NCBI GenBank assembly: GCA_027460525.1 | Contig: JAPZAS010000021.1 | Span: 1-64,000, forward strand | DNA from: Candidatus Methanoperedens sp. | GTDB lineage: Archaea; Halobacteriota; Methanosarcinia; Methanosarcinales; Methanoperedenaceae | DNA length: 64,000 nt | Direction of reading: 5' to 3' | In this document: positions 17,600 to 26,719 of the stretch, piece after piece | Numbering within the stretch: the stretch's first letter is position 1 | Layout: each line of letters opens with the position of its first letter | Translations under genes and position numbers: made by a program | The notes under the pieces: generated by a model | What the model saw: the letters and a program-made list of their open reading frames with translations, nothing else | The model's database searches: none | What the model was told of the DNA's origin: nothing

Positions 17600-18940
17600 A
17601 TGAAGACAAGAGTTTTAATAATGGGTGCGGCAGGTCGGGATTTCCACAACTTCAATGTATTTTTCAGGGATAACAGGGATTACGAGGTGGTGGCCTTCAC
17701 GGCTGCACAGATTCCTGGAATCGCAGGGCGCGTCTATCCCAGGGAGCTGGCGGGTTCGCTGTACGAGGGAGGCATACCGATATACCCGGAAGAGGAATTA
17801 ACAGAACTCATAAAAAAATACGGCGTCGACCAGGTGGTTCTGGCTTATTCAGACCTGTCACACGAGACAGTTATGCACAAAGCCTCGCTTGTTCTGGCGG
17901 CAGGCGCTGATTTCAGGCTCATGGGGACGGGGAGCACCATGCTGGTGTCAAATAAGCCGGTTATTTCCGTATGCGCTGTGAGAACCGGCTCAGGGAAAAG
18001 CCCGACCTCGCAAAAACTTGTGGACATATTGAAAGCAAAGGGATGGAAAATAGTGGTGATACGCCATCCCATGCCGTATGGGGATTTAAGGAAGCAGGAA
18101 TGCCAGAGGTTTGCTTCGATGGAAGATTGCATTAGCAATGAGTGCACCATCGAAGAGAGGGAAGAATACGAGCCTTATATCTGCTGCGGAACCGTGGTTT
18201 ATAGCGGTGTTGATTTTAAGAAAATCCTGAGCAGGGTGGAAAAGGAAGCCGATATTATTATCTGGGACGGCGGGAACAACGACCTCCCTTTCTACAAGCC
18301 TGACCTCCATATTGTAGTGGCAGACCCGCACAGGGCTGGGCATGAGCTGACGTATTATCCCGGGGAGGTGAACGTGCGCCTTGCTGATGTGGTTATTGTA
18401 AACAAGGTGGATTCAGCCAGAGAAGAGGATGTGGAGCTGGTCATTAAGAACGTCAGATCAATAAATAATAAGGCTATAATCATAAAAGCTAATTCGGTTA
18501 TAACTGCCGATAAACCTCTCCTGATAAAAGGGAAACGTGTTTTAGTGGTGGAAGATGGACCCACTCTAACGCACGGTGGGATGGCTTTCGGGGCAGGGAT
18601 AATCGCTGCAAGTAAATACGGGGCTAAAGAAATTATCGACCCCCGCCCTCATGCTGTCGGCTCGATTTCAAAAATATACAGGGATTTTCCGCATCTTGGC
18701 GCTGTGCTTCCTGCCATGGGTTATAGCGTTGTCCAGATGAAAGAACTGGAGATGACCATAAATGCTGCGGACTGCGATGCTGTGATTGCAGGTACGCCCG
18801 TCGACCTCGGCGGGCTGCTGAAGCTTAATAAGCCTGTTGTCAGGGTGAGGTACAGGATTGAGGAAGTGGATGTTAAGCTGGAAGATATTGTTGATAAATG
18901 GTTGAAATCAAAAGAGATACGGAGCCGCATTAAATTATAA
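17600..18940 (+). CDS. Cyclic 2,3-diphosphoglycerate synthetase-like protein
   Basis: 446 residues, beginning MKTRVLIMGAAGRDFHNFNVFF. A Walker-A-like VRTGSGKSPTSQK occurs near residue 133 and a GTPase-type VIVNKVDSAREED near residue 266, followed by VVEDGPTLTHGGMAFGAG. This matches archaeal proteins annotated as cyclic 2,3-diphosphoglycerate synthetase or as GTPases of that family. Cyclic diphosphoglycerate is a thermoprotectant and storage compound in some methanogens. Many homologues occur in organisms without it, so the reaction is uncertain. Confidence 0.75.
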   Translation: MKTRVLIMGAAGRDFHNFNVFFRDNRDYEVVAFTAAQIPGIAGRVYPRELAGSLYEGGIPIYPEEELTELIKKYGVDQVVLAYSDLSHETVMHKASLVLAAGADFRLMGTGSTMLVSNKPVISVCAVRTGSGKSPTSQKLVDILKAKGWKIVVIRHPMPYGDLRKQECQRFASMEDCISNECTIEEREEYEPYICCGTVVYSGVDFKKILSRVEKEADIIIWDGGNNDLPFYKPDLHIVVADPHRAGHELTYYPGEVNVRLADVVIVNKVDSAREEDVELVIKNVRSINNKAIIIKANSVITADKPLLIKGKRVLVVEDGPTLTHGGMAFGAGIIAASKYGAKEIIDPRPHAVGSISKIYRDFPHLGAVLPAMGYSVVQMKELEMTINAADCDAVIAGTPVDLGGLLKLNKPVVRVRYRIEEVDVKLEDIVDKWLKSKEIRSRIKL

Positions 18941-18967
18941 ACGCGGATTTCGTAATCTGATATCATT

Positions 18968-19498
18968 ATGAAACTCATCGTCTTATCTGATACTCATATC
19001 AGGAAAGGGCAGTCGCTGCTTGCGCTTCTTCCGCAAGACCTTATAACTATCATCAAAAGCTCGGATATCATCATCCATTCCGGGGATTTTGAAACTCTTG
19101 AATGTTATAAGGAACTTCGAGGCATGGGAAAGCTAGCAGCTGTACATGGAGATACCGACGTTCCTGAACTTGTGAGGATTCTTCCCGAGCGCAAGGTCAT
19201 CAAGGTTGAAGGCGTGAGAATTGGTATAATCCACAAAGGACAGCTCACATCAGAGCATATGGACGGGCTGCGCTACCTCGCAAAAGAGATGGGTGTGGAC
19301 GTGCTGATATTCGGGCATTTCCATCACCCGATCGTTGAAAAAACCGATGTATTGCTGCTCTCTCCTGGCAGCGCCACGGTTCCTGGGATTGCGGAGCCGA
19401 GCGCAATCGAGCTTGAAATAATAAAAAATACCGTAAAGGGGAAAATTATCAGATGCACAGGGGATGTGTGCAGTTATTTTGAATACAAAAAATCCTGA
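18968..19498 (+). CDS. Metallophosphoesterase, YfcE/MJ0936 family
   Basis: 176 residues with the calcineurin-like metal motifs in order: LSDTHIRKG, HSGDFET, VHGDTDVPEL (in place of GNCD), HKGQ and FGHFHHPIVEK. Size and motif order match the small archaeal phosphodiesterases such as MJ0936. It is active on cyclic or bis-phosphodiester substrates in vitro; the physiological substrate is unknown. It is separated by 27 bases from the upstream gene and converges on the flavoprotein gene. Confidence 0.88.
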   Translation: MKLIVLSDTHIRKGQSLLALLPQDLITIIKSSDIIIHSGDFETLECYKELRGMGKLAAVHGDTDVPELVRILPERKVIKVEGVRIGIIHKGQLTSEHMDGLRYLAKEMGVDVLIFGHFHHPIVEKTDVLLLSPGSATVPGIAEPSAIELEIIKNTVKGKIIRCTGDVCSYFEYKKS

Positions 19499-19499
19499 G

Positions 19500-20057
19500 C
19501 TACTTCTTGCTTTCGATGTGCCTTTTGACAATCTTTCTTATCTCATCAGGATGCCCGAGCACTGTTATCCCTGCCATTTTCCGAAGTTTATCCACAGCCT
19601 CGATATCAACATCCCGCATCGTAAGCGTGAGCTTCTTGCCGCCGGGTAAATCCGTGGTGATGTCGCCTCTTACCTGGTCGGCAGGGAAAATATAGACAGG
19701 CACTTTTGCCTTCATAGCCAGCGCAGCAGCATTGGAGAGCAGGGCGTCGGATATGCCTGCAGCAATTTTCCCGACTGTGTTGGAGGTGGAGGGCATGATG
19801 AGAAGAAAATCGTATTTGCCAGTTTGCAGATCTCCTCCTAAAAAAGGAATGTTTGGTGATTTTTCACTAAAGGTCTTTGGGAAGCTGGTTTTCAGCTCAT
19901 CATAGAGCCTGTACCATTTTACCACCATCTCGCCTGCCTCGGAGAGAAATACTCTCACGTCGAGATTATGCTCTCTTGCGAGTTCTTTCATTATATCAAG
20001 ACTTTCCATGAGATGGTCGCCGCAGCCTGTGATTCCCCATGCGATTTTTAAAGCCAT
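19500..20057 (-). CDS. Flavoprotein of the AfpA / dihydromethanopterin reductase (DmrB-like) family
   Basis: 185 residues, MALKIAWGITGCGDHLMESLDIMKELA, with IMPSTSNTVGKIAAGISDALLSNAAALA as the flavin-binding core of the FMN-binding flavoprotein fold. Archaeoflavoprotein AfpA accepts electrons from ferredoxin, and the related DmrB-type enzymes reduce dihydromethanopterin. Length and start fit either; I cannot separate them by eye. Monocistronic and convergent with the phosphoesterase gene, one base apart. Confidence 0.7.
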   Translation of the reverse strand: MALKIAWGITGCGDHLMESLDIMKELAREHNLDVRVFLSEAGEMVVKWYRLYDELKTSFPKTFSEKSPNIPFLGGDLQTGKYDFLLIMPSTSNTVGKIAAGISDALLSNAAALAMKAKVPVYIFPADQVRGDITTDLPGGKKLTLTMRDVDIEAVDKLRKMAGITVLGHPDEIRKIVKRHIESKK

Positions 20058-20295
20058 ATCTATCTTAGGAACACGTGGATGAACGTACTATTAACTCTTT
20101 TGGTTGATACAGTAGATGGACAGGTGGGTACAAGCATCGCCATGTACTGCGTGGATGCATTAACAACCAGTATGCTTAATTAATGATTAAATATATTTAT
20201 CTATTCTGGAACCAAAAAACATATACTTGCTTTTATCTCATCTTATATTGGGGTGAGGCGGAAAGCCAGTAAAAAATTGACAAGGGTAAAAAAAT

Positions 20296-20685
20296 ATGAT
20301 ATACATAAAGCTCAGGTTCTGGAGATTGTGGGAAAAATACGTAATGGGTCTCTTTAAACATGAAAGAGAGCCGTATTATATTGGAAAAACTCAACTGGAC
20401 GATGTTGATACAATAGAGTCTAAACTTATTGGCATTGGTTATCAACCTGACTATTTTTCTTTCGAGGATAAAGGACAGATGACTTCAATGCGAATAATAT
20501 ATATTTTAGATACCAAGTGGAGGCAGGTTCATGTCAGGGTATTTGATGACTGGTCAGTAACAATTCATGACGAACTGACGTACGAGGAAGACGTAGATGG
20601 TCATATAAATGGCGTTTCACTCAGGATGCCTTCCCCGGAGAATGTAGCAAAAGTAACAGGAGCATTAAATGTGATAAACCCTTAG
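20296..20685 (+). CDS. Uncharacterised protein
   Basis: 129 residues from an ATG with aaggg upstream; a second possible start is the Met of MGLFKHEREPYYIGK at 20344. It is rich in Asp/Glu and Tyr/Trp with no membrane segment, Cys motif or known active site (LDTKWRQVHVRVFDDWSVTIHDEL). A TATA-like taaatatatttatc at 20187-20200 precedes it. I do not recognise the family. The 238 bases before it hold no other clear gene. Confidence 0.55.
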   Translation: MIYIKLRFWRLWEKYVMGLFKHEREPYYIGKTQLDDVDTIESKLIGIGYQPDYFSFEDKGQMTSMRIIYILDTKWRQVHVRVFDDWSVTIHDELTYEEDVDGHINGVSLRMPSPENVAKVTGALNVINP

Positions 20686-20703
20686 TCAGATGGAATTTTG
20701 AGT

Positions 20704-21138
20704 TTATTTCACGATGATTTTTCCACTCATGCTGGGATGGATTGAACAGCCATAATCGAATGTTCCAGCCTCATTGAACGTATGGCTGAAGGTCTGCCCC
20801 TGACTGAGAAGACCTGAATCAAAGCCGCTTCCTGATGCGATTGTTACCGAGTGCGAAACACTATCTTTTTGTGTCCATACCACGGTGGTTCCTTTCGGGA
20901 CGGTAATGGTTGCAGGGTTATATGCAAAACCTTTAATCTCGACAGCAACCGCTGCCTGTGTGGATGTGGGCTGTGCGGTTGTCGGCGCAGGTGTGGATGT
21001 CTGTGTTAGTTGTACGGTGGATGTTGTGGATGCGGGTGTCGGAGTTGAAATTGATGTATTTTGTGGGGTTACTTGCTTATCTACACATCCAGAAACAGCA
21101 AGGGCAACCACCAATAATATCAACAAAATTGCTTTCAT
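20704..21138 (-). CDS. Plastocyanin/amicyanin-like cupredoxin lipoprotein
   Basis: 144 residues. A signal peptide ends in the lipobox AVSGC (Cys18), followed by a Thr/Ser/Pro-rich linker to about residue 62 that is probably glycosylated. The blue-copper domain has its type-1 ligands at His96 (SHSV), Cys131, His134 and Met137 (YGCSIHPSMSG). It is anchored outside the membrane and should carry single electrons. Its C-terminal motif resembles the two copper domains at 26.8-28.1 kb. Confidence 0.9.
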   Translation of the reverse strand: MKAILLILLVVALAVSGCVDKQVTPQNTSISTPTPASTTSTVQLTQTSTPAPTTAQPTSTQAAVAVEIKGFAYNPATITVPKGTTVVWTQKDSVSHSVTIASGSGFDSGLLSQGQTFSHTFNEAGTFDYGCSIHPSMSGKIIVK

Positions 21139-21310
21139 GCTTATAAGTCCTGTGGAGAAATTATGCTTACCATTCTCACACTGTCTTTTTCATCCACCAT
21201 GTTGAAATTGCACCCGGGCTTTACCATGCGAGGATGGTATATTAAAATACCGAAACCATGCTGTTCATAATGAGCCAGATATATATTCCCCTAAAACATT
21301 ATTGATTCAA

Positions 21311-22375
21311 ATGCCCAGCTCTCAATTAACAGACGGAATGTCTGTGTTAATAAAACACAAATGGAAAATCGTGGTTGCGGTCAGCCTATTTCTGGTTGCT
21401 GCCCTGTTCATAAACATCATATTTCCTCTTCTGGATGGAATAATCATGGGCGTGGTGCTTGCGTACGTTGCGCGACCGCTGAAAAACATTTTCGACAGGC
21501 ATGTACCGAAATTATCCCCTTACCTTGCTACAACTGCCATTGTTCTTCCGATTTTTCTGATCACAGGATTGGGTGTTATTGAAATTTTCAATACGCTTCT
21601 CTGGGCAATCAATAATCAGGACTATGTGGTCGGGGTTTTATTAAGCAGCCTGGAAAGACTAAACCTGCCGCAGTTCGCCCGTGGCAGGGTCATTGATATC
21701 ATATCGAATTTTTCATCCTATCTTCTGCCAATATTGAGAGGGCTTCCAGTCGGCGCAATCGCAAAAGCCGCTGCGATTTTCATAATTAATATCCTGATCG
21801 CGGTAGTCCTCTGTTTCTACCTGCTGGTTGACGGCGGCCGTCTTGTCGATAAGATAAACGATATAATTCCCGATGAAATAAAGGACTTCTCAGGGAAATT
21901 CATGCAGCACTTTGACTGCATCCTTTCCGCATTATTCATTGGAAATATCTACAGCGCGATTGCGGTCGGGATTTTATCATTGATCGTTTTCTGGGCATTT
22001 GGGTTCGCAGACGTGCTTGCGCTCTCAGCCCTCATGCTTATTGCCGCCATCGTTCCATTTCTGGCAGGCTGGATGGTGATAGCGCCGCTTGTGATATACC
22101 GATATTTTGAACAGGGAGGCCAGAGCGCGCTAATTTTCCTGGCAGTATCATTACTGGTATTAATAATCCCGCCTGAGATATTAATCAGGCCGTATATCAT
22201 CCAGTCCCGCTCGAAGATACATCCTATGCTGATTATCATTGCATTCCTTGGAGGCGGGCTGGTCGGGGGAATTGCAGGGTTCTTCATCGCGCCGATACTG
22301 CTCGGAGCGATCGTCGCAGCATACCGGGCGAGCGCTGAAATCAGGAAGGAAGATTTAACGAAGGTTGATTTGTGA
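21311..22375 (+). CDS. AI-2E family transporter (UPF0118)
   Basis: About 354 residues and roughly eight membrane helices. The long hydrophobic N-terminal pair, the central PVGAIAKAAAIFIINILIAVVLCFYLLVDG and the C-terminal VPFLAGWMVIAPLVIY and GGGLVGGIAGFFIAPI stretches are typical of the family. I used the ATG at 21311 rather than the TTG three codons upstream. Family members include putative autoinducer-2 exporters and Na+/H+ antiporters. The substrate in archaea is unknown. Confidence 0.88.
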   Translation: MPSSQLTDGMSVLIKHKWKIVVAVSLFLVAALFINIIFPLLDGIIMGVVLAYVARPLKNIFDRHVPKLSPYLATTAIVLPIFLITGLGVIEIFNTLLWAINNQDYVVGVLLSSLERLNLPQFARGRVIDIISNFSSYLLPILRGLPVGAIAKAAAIFIINILIAVVLCFYLLVDGGRLVDKINDIIPDEIKDFSGKFMQHFDCILSALFIGNIYSAIAVGILSLIVFWAFGFADVLALSALMLIAAIVPFLAGWMVIAPLVIYRYFEQGGQSALIFLAVSLLVLIIPPEILIRPYIIQSRSKIHPMLIIIAFLGGGLVGGIAGFFIAPILLGAIVAAYRASAEIRKEDLTKVDL

Positions 22376-22440
22376 CATTTTCAATTAAAGATAAATAGTA
22401 ATCTGCCCAATCTTCCTATCAATCATGAGGAGGACTGAAT

Positions 22441-22848
22441 CTGGAAGTTGAAGAAATACTCCGTTTACTAAACGAGGACTTTGTCAGGGAACTGGAAGCT
22501 TCGATGATCTATGTGAGGAACGCCTTCGTAATCCCAAAGTGCGACCCGAGCAGGGTTACAGAAGCCATATCCATCGATGAGATGAGGCACATGAACTGGC
22601 TTGCCGATCTTATCATGAGGCGCGGCGGGAAGCCGAGTATGGAGCATAAAGAGCTTGACTTCGGTGGAGATGACTTAAGAAGCCAGTTAGAAAAGCAGAT
22701 AGCGCTTGAGACAGAAGCCGTGGAGAGGTATAAAAAGCATATTGAAATGATAGACGATGCTGAAGTGGTCGGAGTGTTAAGGCACATACTCGATGAGGAA
22801 AAAAGGCACAGGAAAGAGTTCAGGATGAGGCTTGAGCGAATAAAGTAA
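22441..22848 (+). CDS. Ferritin-like (bacterioferritin-type) protein with probable CTG start
   Basis: 135 residues if started at CTG 22441, which has GGAGG at 22429-22433 seven bases upstream; no ATG, GTG or TTG is available in frame before the TGA at 22426. The next in-frame ATG (22504) would remove the first helix VEEILRLLNEDFVRELEASMIYVRN, whose Glu is a metal ligand of the four-helix bundle. Later ligands are in DEMRHM, LETEAVERYKKH and DEEKRHRKEF. The protein is likely to bind a di-iron centre and act in iron storage or peroxide protection. Its stop codon is four bases from the next gene's start. Confidence 0.75.
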   Translation: MEVEEILRLLNEDFVRELEASMIYVRNAFVIPKCDPSRVTEAISIDEMRHMNWLADLIMRRGGKPSMEHKELDFGGDDLRSQLEKQIALETEAVERYKKHIEMIDDAEVVGVLRHILDEEKRHRKEFRMRLERIK

Positions 22849-22852
22849 ATTT

Positions 22853-23341
22853 ATGATACTGGATGGTTTTGATGAGCTTGTTGTTGATAAACAGCGCTCT
22901 GAGATTAAAATACCTGTGATGGATGTGGAATTATCCCTCAATGTCAGGTATTTCCTCGGGAAAGGGGTAGGCTACTGCGGTTTGTTGATTACCGAAGTTT
23001 CCGGAAAAGGTTTGAGAGGACGTATAAAAGCAGCCGCAGCAAGGGTTTTTGTGGGAAGGACAATCTTCGTATTTTTATCCGAGCTCGAAGATGGGAAAAA
23101 GCTCATCACGGTGCCGGCATTGTTTGAAAAAGAGCCGTCGTTCGATGGGAATGTGGACTTGAGCGGGCTTGTTATAAACACGTATTATCACGATGATTTT
23201 AAGAGGACAGCAGAGGAGGTCTACAAAGAGCATACGAATGCCATGGCAGGTAAAAAGATATGCGATGATAAGGATTGCCTCAGCAGGAGCATTCTTGAGC
23301 TTCCGGCAAAAGGGATTGAGATACTGAAGTCCTACAGGTAA
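22853..23341 (+). CDS. Uncharacterised protein downstream of the ferritin-like gene
   Basis: 162 residues, MILDGFDELVVDKQRSEIKIPVMDVELSLNVRYFLG, mixed alpha/beta without membrane segments. Three cysteines (YCGLL, KICDDKDCLS) do not form a recognisable motif. It is probably co-transcribed with the ferritin-like gene and converges on sdhB. I do not recognise the family. Confidence 0.6.
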   Translation: MILDGFDELVVDKQRSEIKIPVMDVELSLNVRYFLGKGVGYCGLLITEVSGKGLRGRIKAAAARVFVGRTIFVFLSELEDGKKLITVPALFEKEPSFDGNVDLSGLVINTYYHDDFKRTAEEVYKEHTNAMAGKKICDDKDCLSRSILELPAKGIEILKSYR

Positions 23342-23353
23342 TATTCTTTTTTC

Positions 23354-24058
23354 TCAAAAGCGCCGTGTAAAATACTTCCTTTTCAAAAACTCGATTGCAT
23401 CCGTAATGGGTATATCCTTTGGGCAGTACTCAGTGCAGCGGAATATCGTCCTGCAGCGCCAGATGCCTGTTTCGTCCCCGATTATTTCAAGCCTCTCTTT
23501 TCCTCCAGAATCCCGTGAGTCGCGGTTAAACCTGTACACCTTGGTGAGCGCCATGGGCCCTACGTACTTTTCCCTGCTCGTCCATGATACAGGGCAGGAT
23601 GACTCGCATACCGCGCACAGGACGCATCTGACATGAGGCTGCATCAGGTTCACCTCCTCCTGCGTCTGGATATTCTCTTTATCAGGTGTGTCTTTTGGTA
23701 TGAGATACGGTTTGATTTTCCGATAATTATCAAAAAAAGGTTCAATGTCGACGACAAGGTCTTTAATTACATCGAACCCGGGCAGTGGGTCAATGGTAAG
23801 GGTGCCGCTGTAATCCGAGATTTGCGTCTCGCAGGCAAGTCTGCATTTGCCGTTGAGGGATACGGCGCAGGAACCGCATATCGCCCACCTGCATGAATAT
23901 CGGAATGCCAGCGTCCCATCCTGATTATCAAGCACCTCAAAAAGCGCCCCAAGGACGGTCATGCCAGGTTGTGTCTCTACGGTATATGTCTGGTAATGGG
24001 GGTTTTCGTATTCGGGATCGAATCTGAATATCTTGAGGTTGAGTTTGGTGGGCATCAA
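23354..24058 (-). CDS. sdhB: Succinate dehydrogenase/fumarate reductase iron-sulfur subunit
   Basis: 234 residues. The [2Fe-2S] ligands are in RYSCRWAICGSCAVSLNGKCRLAC, and the C-terminal ferredoxin ligands are in CVLCAVCESSCPV and CRTIFRCTEYCPKDIP, giving [4Fe-4S] and [3Fe-4S] centres. It carries electrons between SdhA flavin and the membrane subunits. Last gene of sdhCDAB, overlapping sdhA by four bases. Note that position CRTIFRC replaces the usual C-x-x-I/C-x-x-C arrangement expected for the 3Fe-4S site. Confidence 0.94.
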   Translation of the reverse strand: MMPTKLNLKIFRFDPEYENPHYQTYTVETQPGMTVLGALFEVLDNQDGTLAFRYSCRWAICGSCAVSLNGKCRLACETQISDYSGTLTIDPLPGFDVIKDLVVDIEPFFDNYRKIKPYLIPKDTPDKENIQTQEEVNLMQPHVRCVLCAVCESSCPVSWTSREKYVGPMALTKVYRFNRDSRDSGGKERLEIIGDETGIWRCRTIFRCTEYCPKDIPITDAIEFLKRKYFTRRF

Positions 24059-25749
24059 TACACCCTCTTTTCAGGTTTGAACTTTGTTATTGCGACATCC
24101 TTGTATTCGATTGTAACACCATCAGGCGTGGAGCGGGCTATTGTATGCTTAAGAAAGTGAGCATCGTCGCGTTCAGGATAATCCGTTCTGAAATGAGAGC
24201 CCCTGCTCTCTTTTCGCAAGAATGCCCCTTTTGCTATTATCCCTGCGAGCGCAAGCATGGCATCGAGGTCAAGAGCATGCAGCAGGTCGAGGTTGTACAC
24301 AGTGCCGCTGCTTACATGTACGTGCCTGAACCTCTCGGATAACGTACTGATCTCATCCAGAGCTTCCTTCAGCAGGTCTTCCCTTCTGAATATCCCCACC
24401 TTTTTGGTCATGAGCTTCCCGAGGTCGTTGCGTATGGCTGCAATTTTTTCCTTCCCATCCCTGCCTTTTATCCTTTCACCAACTTTTTCATATTCCCGTT
24501 CTATCGCATCCAGAGCGCTCTGGCTTAATTCCTGTTCACGCGCCGCAAAGGCAGCGGCGGACTCACCCACGCGTTTGCCAAAAACCAAAGTCTCAAGGAG
24601 CGAGTTCCCACCCAAACGATTGGCTCCATGAACGCTCACGCAGGCACATTCTCCAGCCGCATACAGACCTTCAATCTCTGTCTCGCCGTTCACATTGCAG
24701 TCTATCCCGCCCATTGTATAATGCTGTGCTGGTTCAACCGGGATGAGGTCCCGAACCGGGTCCAATCCTATAAAACTCTGGCACAGCTTCCTGATACCGG
24801 GTAATCGTTCATCGATCTTCTTTTCACCAAGATGGCGAAGGTCAAGATACACATACTTATTACTGGCGCCTCTTCCCTCCATGATTTCCGTGGCAATAGC
24901 TCTTGCCACAATGTCTCTTGGTGCAAGTTCCAGAGCTTTTGGTGCACACCATGCCATGAACCTCTCACCCTTGCTGTTCAGGAGATAACCGCCTTCGCCC
25001 CTGCACCCTTCCGTGAGCAGGATGTTGATCTGAAAAAGCGAGGTGGGATGGAACTGCATGAACTCCATGTCTTTTAATGCCGCGCCGGCACGGAACGCAA
25101 GATAAATGCCGTATCCGCTCATTATCAGGGAATTGGTGGTCTCGGCATATATCCTGCCCGCGCCTCCTGTGGCAAGCACGACGGAATGAGCGGCGTATGC
25201 CTCCAGTTTACCGCTCAGCCTGTTCAGAGCTATTACGCCTGCTACCTTCTTATCCAGAACAACAAGCGAGACAACAAAACGTTCAGGGTACACCTTGATA
25301 TCATTTTTTACCGCCCGCTCATTCATGGTGTGAAGAAGAGCATGACCCGTGGTATCCTCGGCATAGCATGTCCTTGGGAATTCTGCGCCTCCGAAAGGGC
25401 GCTGTGCGATCTTGCCCTCGGCGGTGCGGGAAAACGGCGTACCCCAGTGCTCCATCTCGTATACCCGCTCACGAGCTTCCTTTGTAAGTATCTCCACCGC
25501 ATCCTGGTCAGCAAGAAAATCAGACCCTTTCACCGTGTCATAGGCATGCTTCTCCCATGTATCGTCCTTACCTTCAGGCGCGTTCCCGAGCGATGCATTA
25601 ATCCCGCCCTGGGCGGCGCATGAATGAGACCTGACGGGATATACCATCGACAGCACAGCCACATCGCAGTATTTCTTAGCTTCAAGCGCAGCACGCAGTC
25701 CAGCAAGACCGCCACCTATCACAAGCACCGGATGGAAGATCGGCGCCAT
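24055..25749 (-). CDS. sdhA: Succinate dehydrogenase/fumarate reductase flavoprotein subunit
   Basis: About 564 residues. The FAD-binding VIGGGLAGLRAALEA is at the N-terminus, SHSCAAQGGINASLG contains the covalent-flavin His (SHS), and HPTSLF, GRGASNKYVYLDL and QHYTMGGIDCN are active-site stretches. It interconverts succinate and fumarate. I use the ATG at 25749, one codon after a GTG that overlaps the sdhD stop. Confidence 0.96.
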   Translation of the reverse strand: MAPIFHPVLVIGGGLAGLRAALEAKKYCDVAVLSMVYPVRSHSCAAQGGINASLGNAPEGKDDTWEKHAYDTVKGSDFLADQDAVEILTKEARERVYEMEHWGTPFSRTAEGKIAQRPFGGAEFPRTCYAEDTTGHALLHTMNERAVKNDIKVYPERFVVSLVVLDKKVAGVIALNRLSGKLEAYAAHSVVLATGGAGRIYAETTNSLIMSGYGIYLAFRAGAALKDMEFMQFHPTSLFQINILLTEGCRGEGGYLLNSKGERFMAWCAPKALELAPRDIVARAIATEIMEGRGASNKYVYLDLRHLGEKKIDERLPGIRKLCQSFIGLDPVRDLIPVEPAQHYTMGGIDCNVNGETEIEGLYAAGECACVSVHGANRLGGNSLLETLVFGKRVGESAAAFAAREQELSQSALDAIEREYEKVGERIKGRDGKEKIAAIRNDLGKLMTKKVGIFRREDLLKEALDEISTLSERFRHVHVSSGTVYNLDLLHALDLDAMLALAGIIAKGAFLRKESRGSHFRTDYPERDDAHFLKHTIARSTPDGVTIEYKDVAITKFKPEKRVY

Positions 25750-25751
25750 CA

Positions 25752-26102
25752 CTACCTGCCTGCCATAAAAGGATACAGCGAATAAAAACCGAAAATGACC
25801 GTTGCTATTCCGACGATTAGCAGGATAAGCGAGAGGGATCTGTTGTGAGGGAGAATTGATGGATAATCAAGAACGATATTCCTGATGCCGTTTAAACCGT
25901 GAAATACCACCAATATAAGAAGCATGGAATCTACGCTTACAAATATAGCATTTTGAAGCCGCATTTGCACGCCTGCAAAGGTTATGGATGCTCCCAAATT
26001 GGCATAATGTCCTACCCAGAAATGGATGAAAAGGAGAACAACAAGAATCCCGGCGCTTATGCGCTGCATCAGCCAGGGAATGGTACTAAAACCTCTGCCC
26101 AT
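25752..26102 (-). CDS. sdhD: Succinate dehydrogenase membrane anchor subunit (SdhD-like)
   Basis: 116 residues with three membrane helices. Histidines in LLFIHFWVGHY (helix 1) and VVFHGLNGIRNIVLDY (helix 2) are candidate haem b ligands. It sits between sdhC and sdhA with three bases or fewer on each side. The assignment as SdhD rather than SdhC rests on gene order. Confidence 0.85.
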   Translation of the reverse strand: MGRGFSTIPWLMQRISAGILVVLLFIHFWVGHYANLGASITFAGVQMRLQNAIFVSVDSMLLILVVFHGLNGIRNIVLDYPSILPHNRSLSLILLIVGIATVIFGFYSLYPFMAGR

Positions 26103-26105
26103 AAA

Positions 26106-26504
26106 TTACCCCTTCCCGAAAAATACCGGAATCAAAAGCTCAGCCGCCAGCACCGCAATGATACCGGTCAATACCAGAGCGAGTACAAAACTCAGTTTCT
26201 GTTTTTTTATTCCTATCCCAAGATCGAAAAATATTATCCGAAGCCCGTTGAAAACATGAAAAGTTGCAGCTGCAAGTAGAGCAACATCGAGGGCAAGAAA
26301 CAGAGGCTGGTTAAACGTTCCCAGTTTTGCATCGAATGCCTGTGGGGATACGGTAGAAAGGGAGATGGTCGATAGATGCAGGAAGAGGTAACCTGCCAGG
26401 ATTAAGCCTGTCAGGCGGTGGAATACATACGCAAGGGTACCGGGCTCGCCGCAGTTGGAAAAAGTTCGAATAAGAATCTTGAGCTGTGAATCATTCGCTG
26501 GCAT
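26106..26504 (-). CDS. sdhC: Succinate dehydrogenase cytochrome b subunit (SdhC-like)
   Basis: 132 residues with three membrane helices. AYVFHRLTGLILAGYLFLHL is the SdhC signature, with the HRxTG motif, and ATFHVFNGLRIIFFD holds a second haem-ligand His. First gene of sdhCDAB. It should pass electrons to or from menaquinone or methanophenazine. A TATATAA box at 26531-26537 is only about 30 bases from the ATG and there is no ribosome-binding site, so the message may be leaderless. Confidence 0.87.
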   Translation of the reverse strand: MPANDSQLKILIRTFSNCGEPGTLAYVFHRLTGLILAGYLFLHLSTISLSTVSPQAFDAKLGTFNQPLFLALDVALLAAATFHVFNGLRIIFFDLGIGIKKQKLSFVLALVLTGIIAVLAAELLIPVFFGKG

Positions 26505-26530
26505 ACAGGTTATACATGGTTGGTATAAAG

Positions 26531-26537
26531 TATATAA
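26531..26537 (-). promoter_or_regulatory. TATA box of the sdhCDAB operon
   Basis: The element reads ttatata on the minus strand within a longer AT-rich stretch, about 30 bases upstream of the sdhC ATG, which places transcription start at or next to the start codon. Confidence 0.5.
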
Positions 26538-26719
26538 TTTTCATTGTGTTATCGGATTGGAACAACACGACTGACTTTAGTCAAGGACTCCGCACTGGAA
26601 GGACAGCATCGACGTCAGACATTTCACCGAATCCTGAGTTTCATATACCGTGATAATTAGTATAAAAAAAATTAGTATCAGTAGATAGTTTTATTAGGCG
26701 CAAAAACCAGTATCTATTG

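Noticed and set aside
20080-20184. Short frame MNVLLTLLVDTVDGQVGTSI (34 codons) between the flavoprotein and the next gene
   Set aside because: Too short, with a weak and distant ribosome-binding site and no recognisable pattern.
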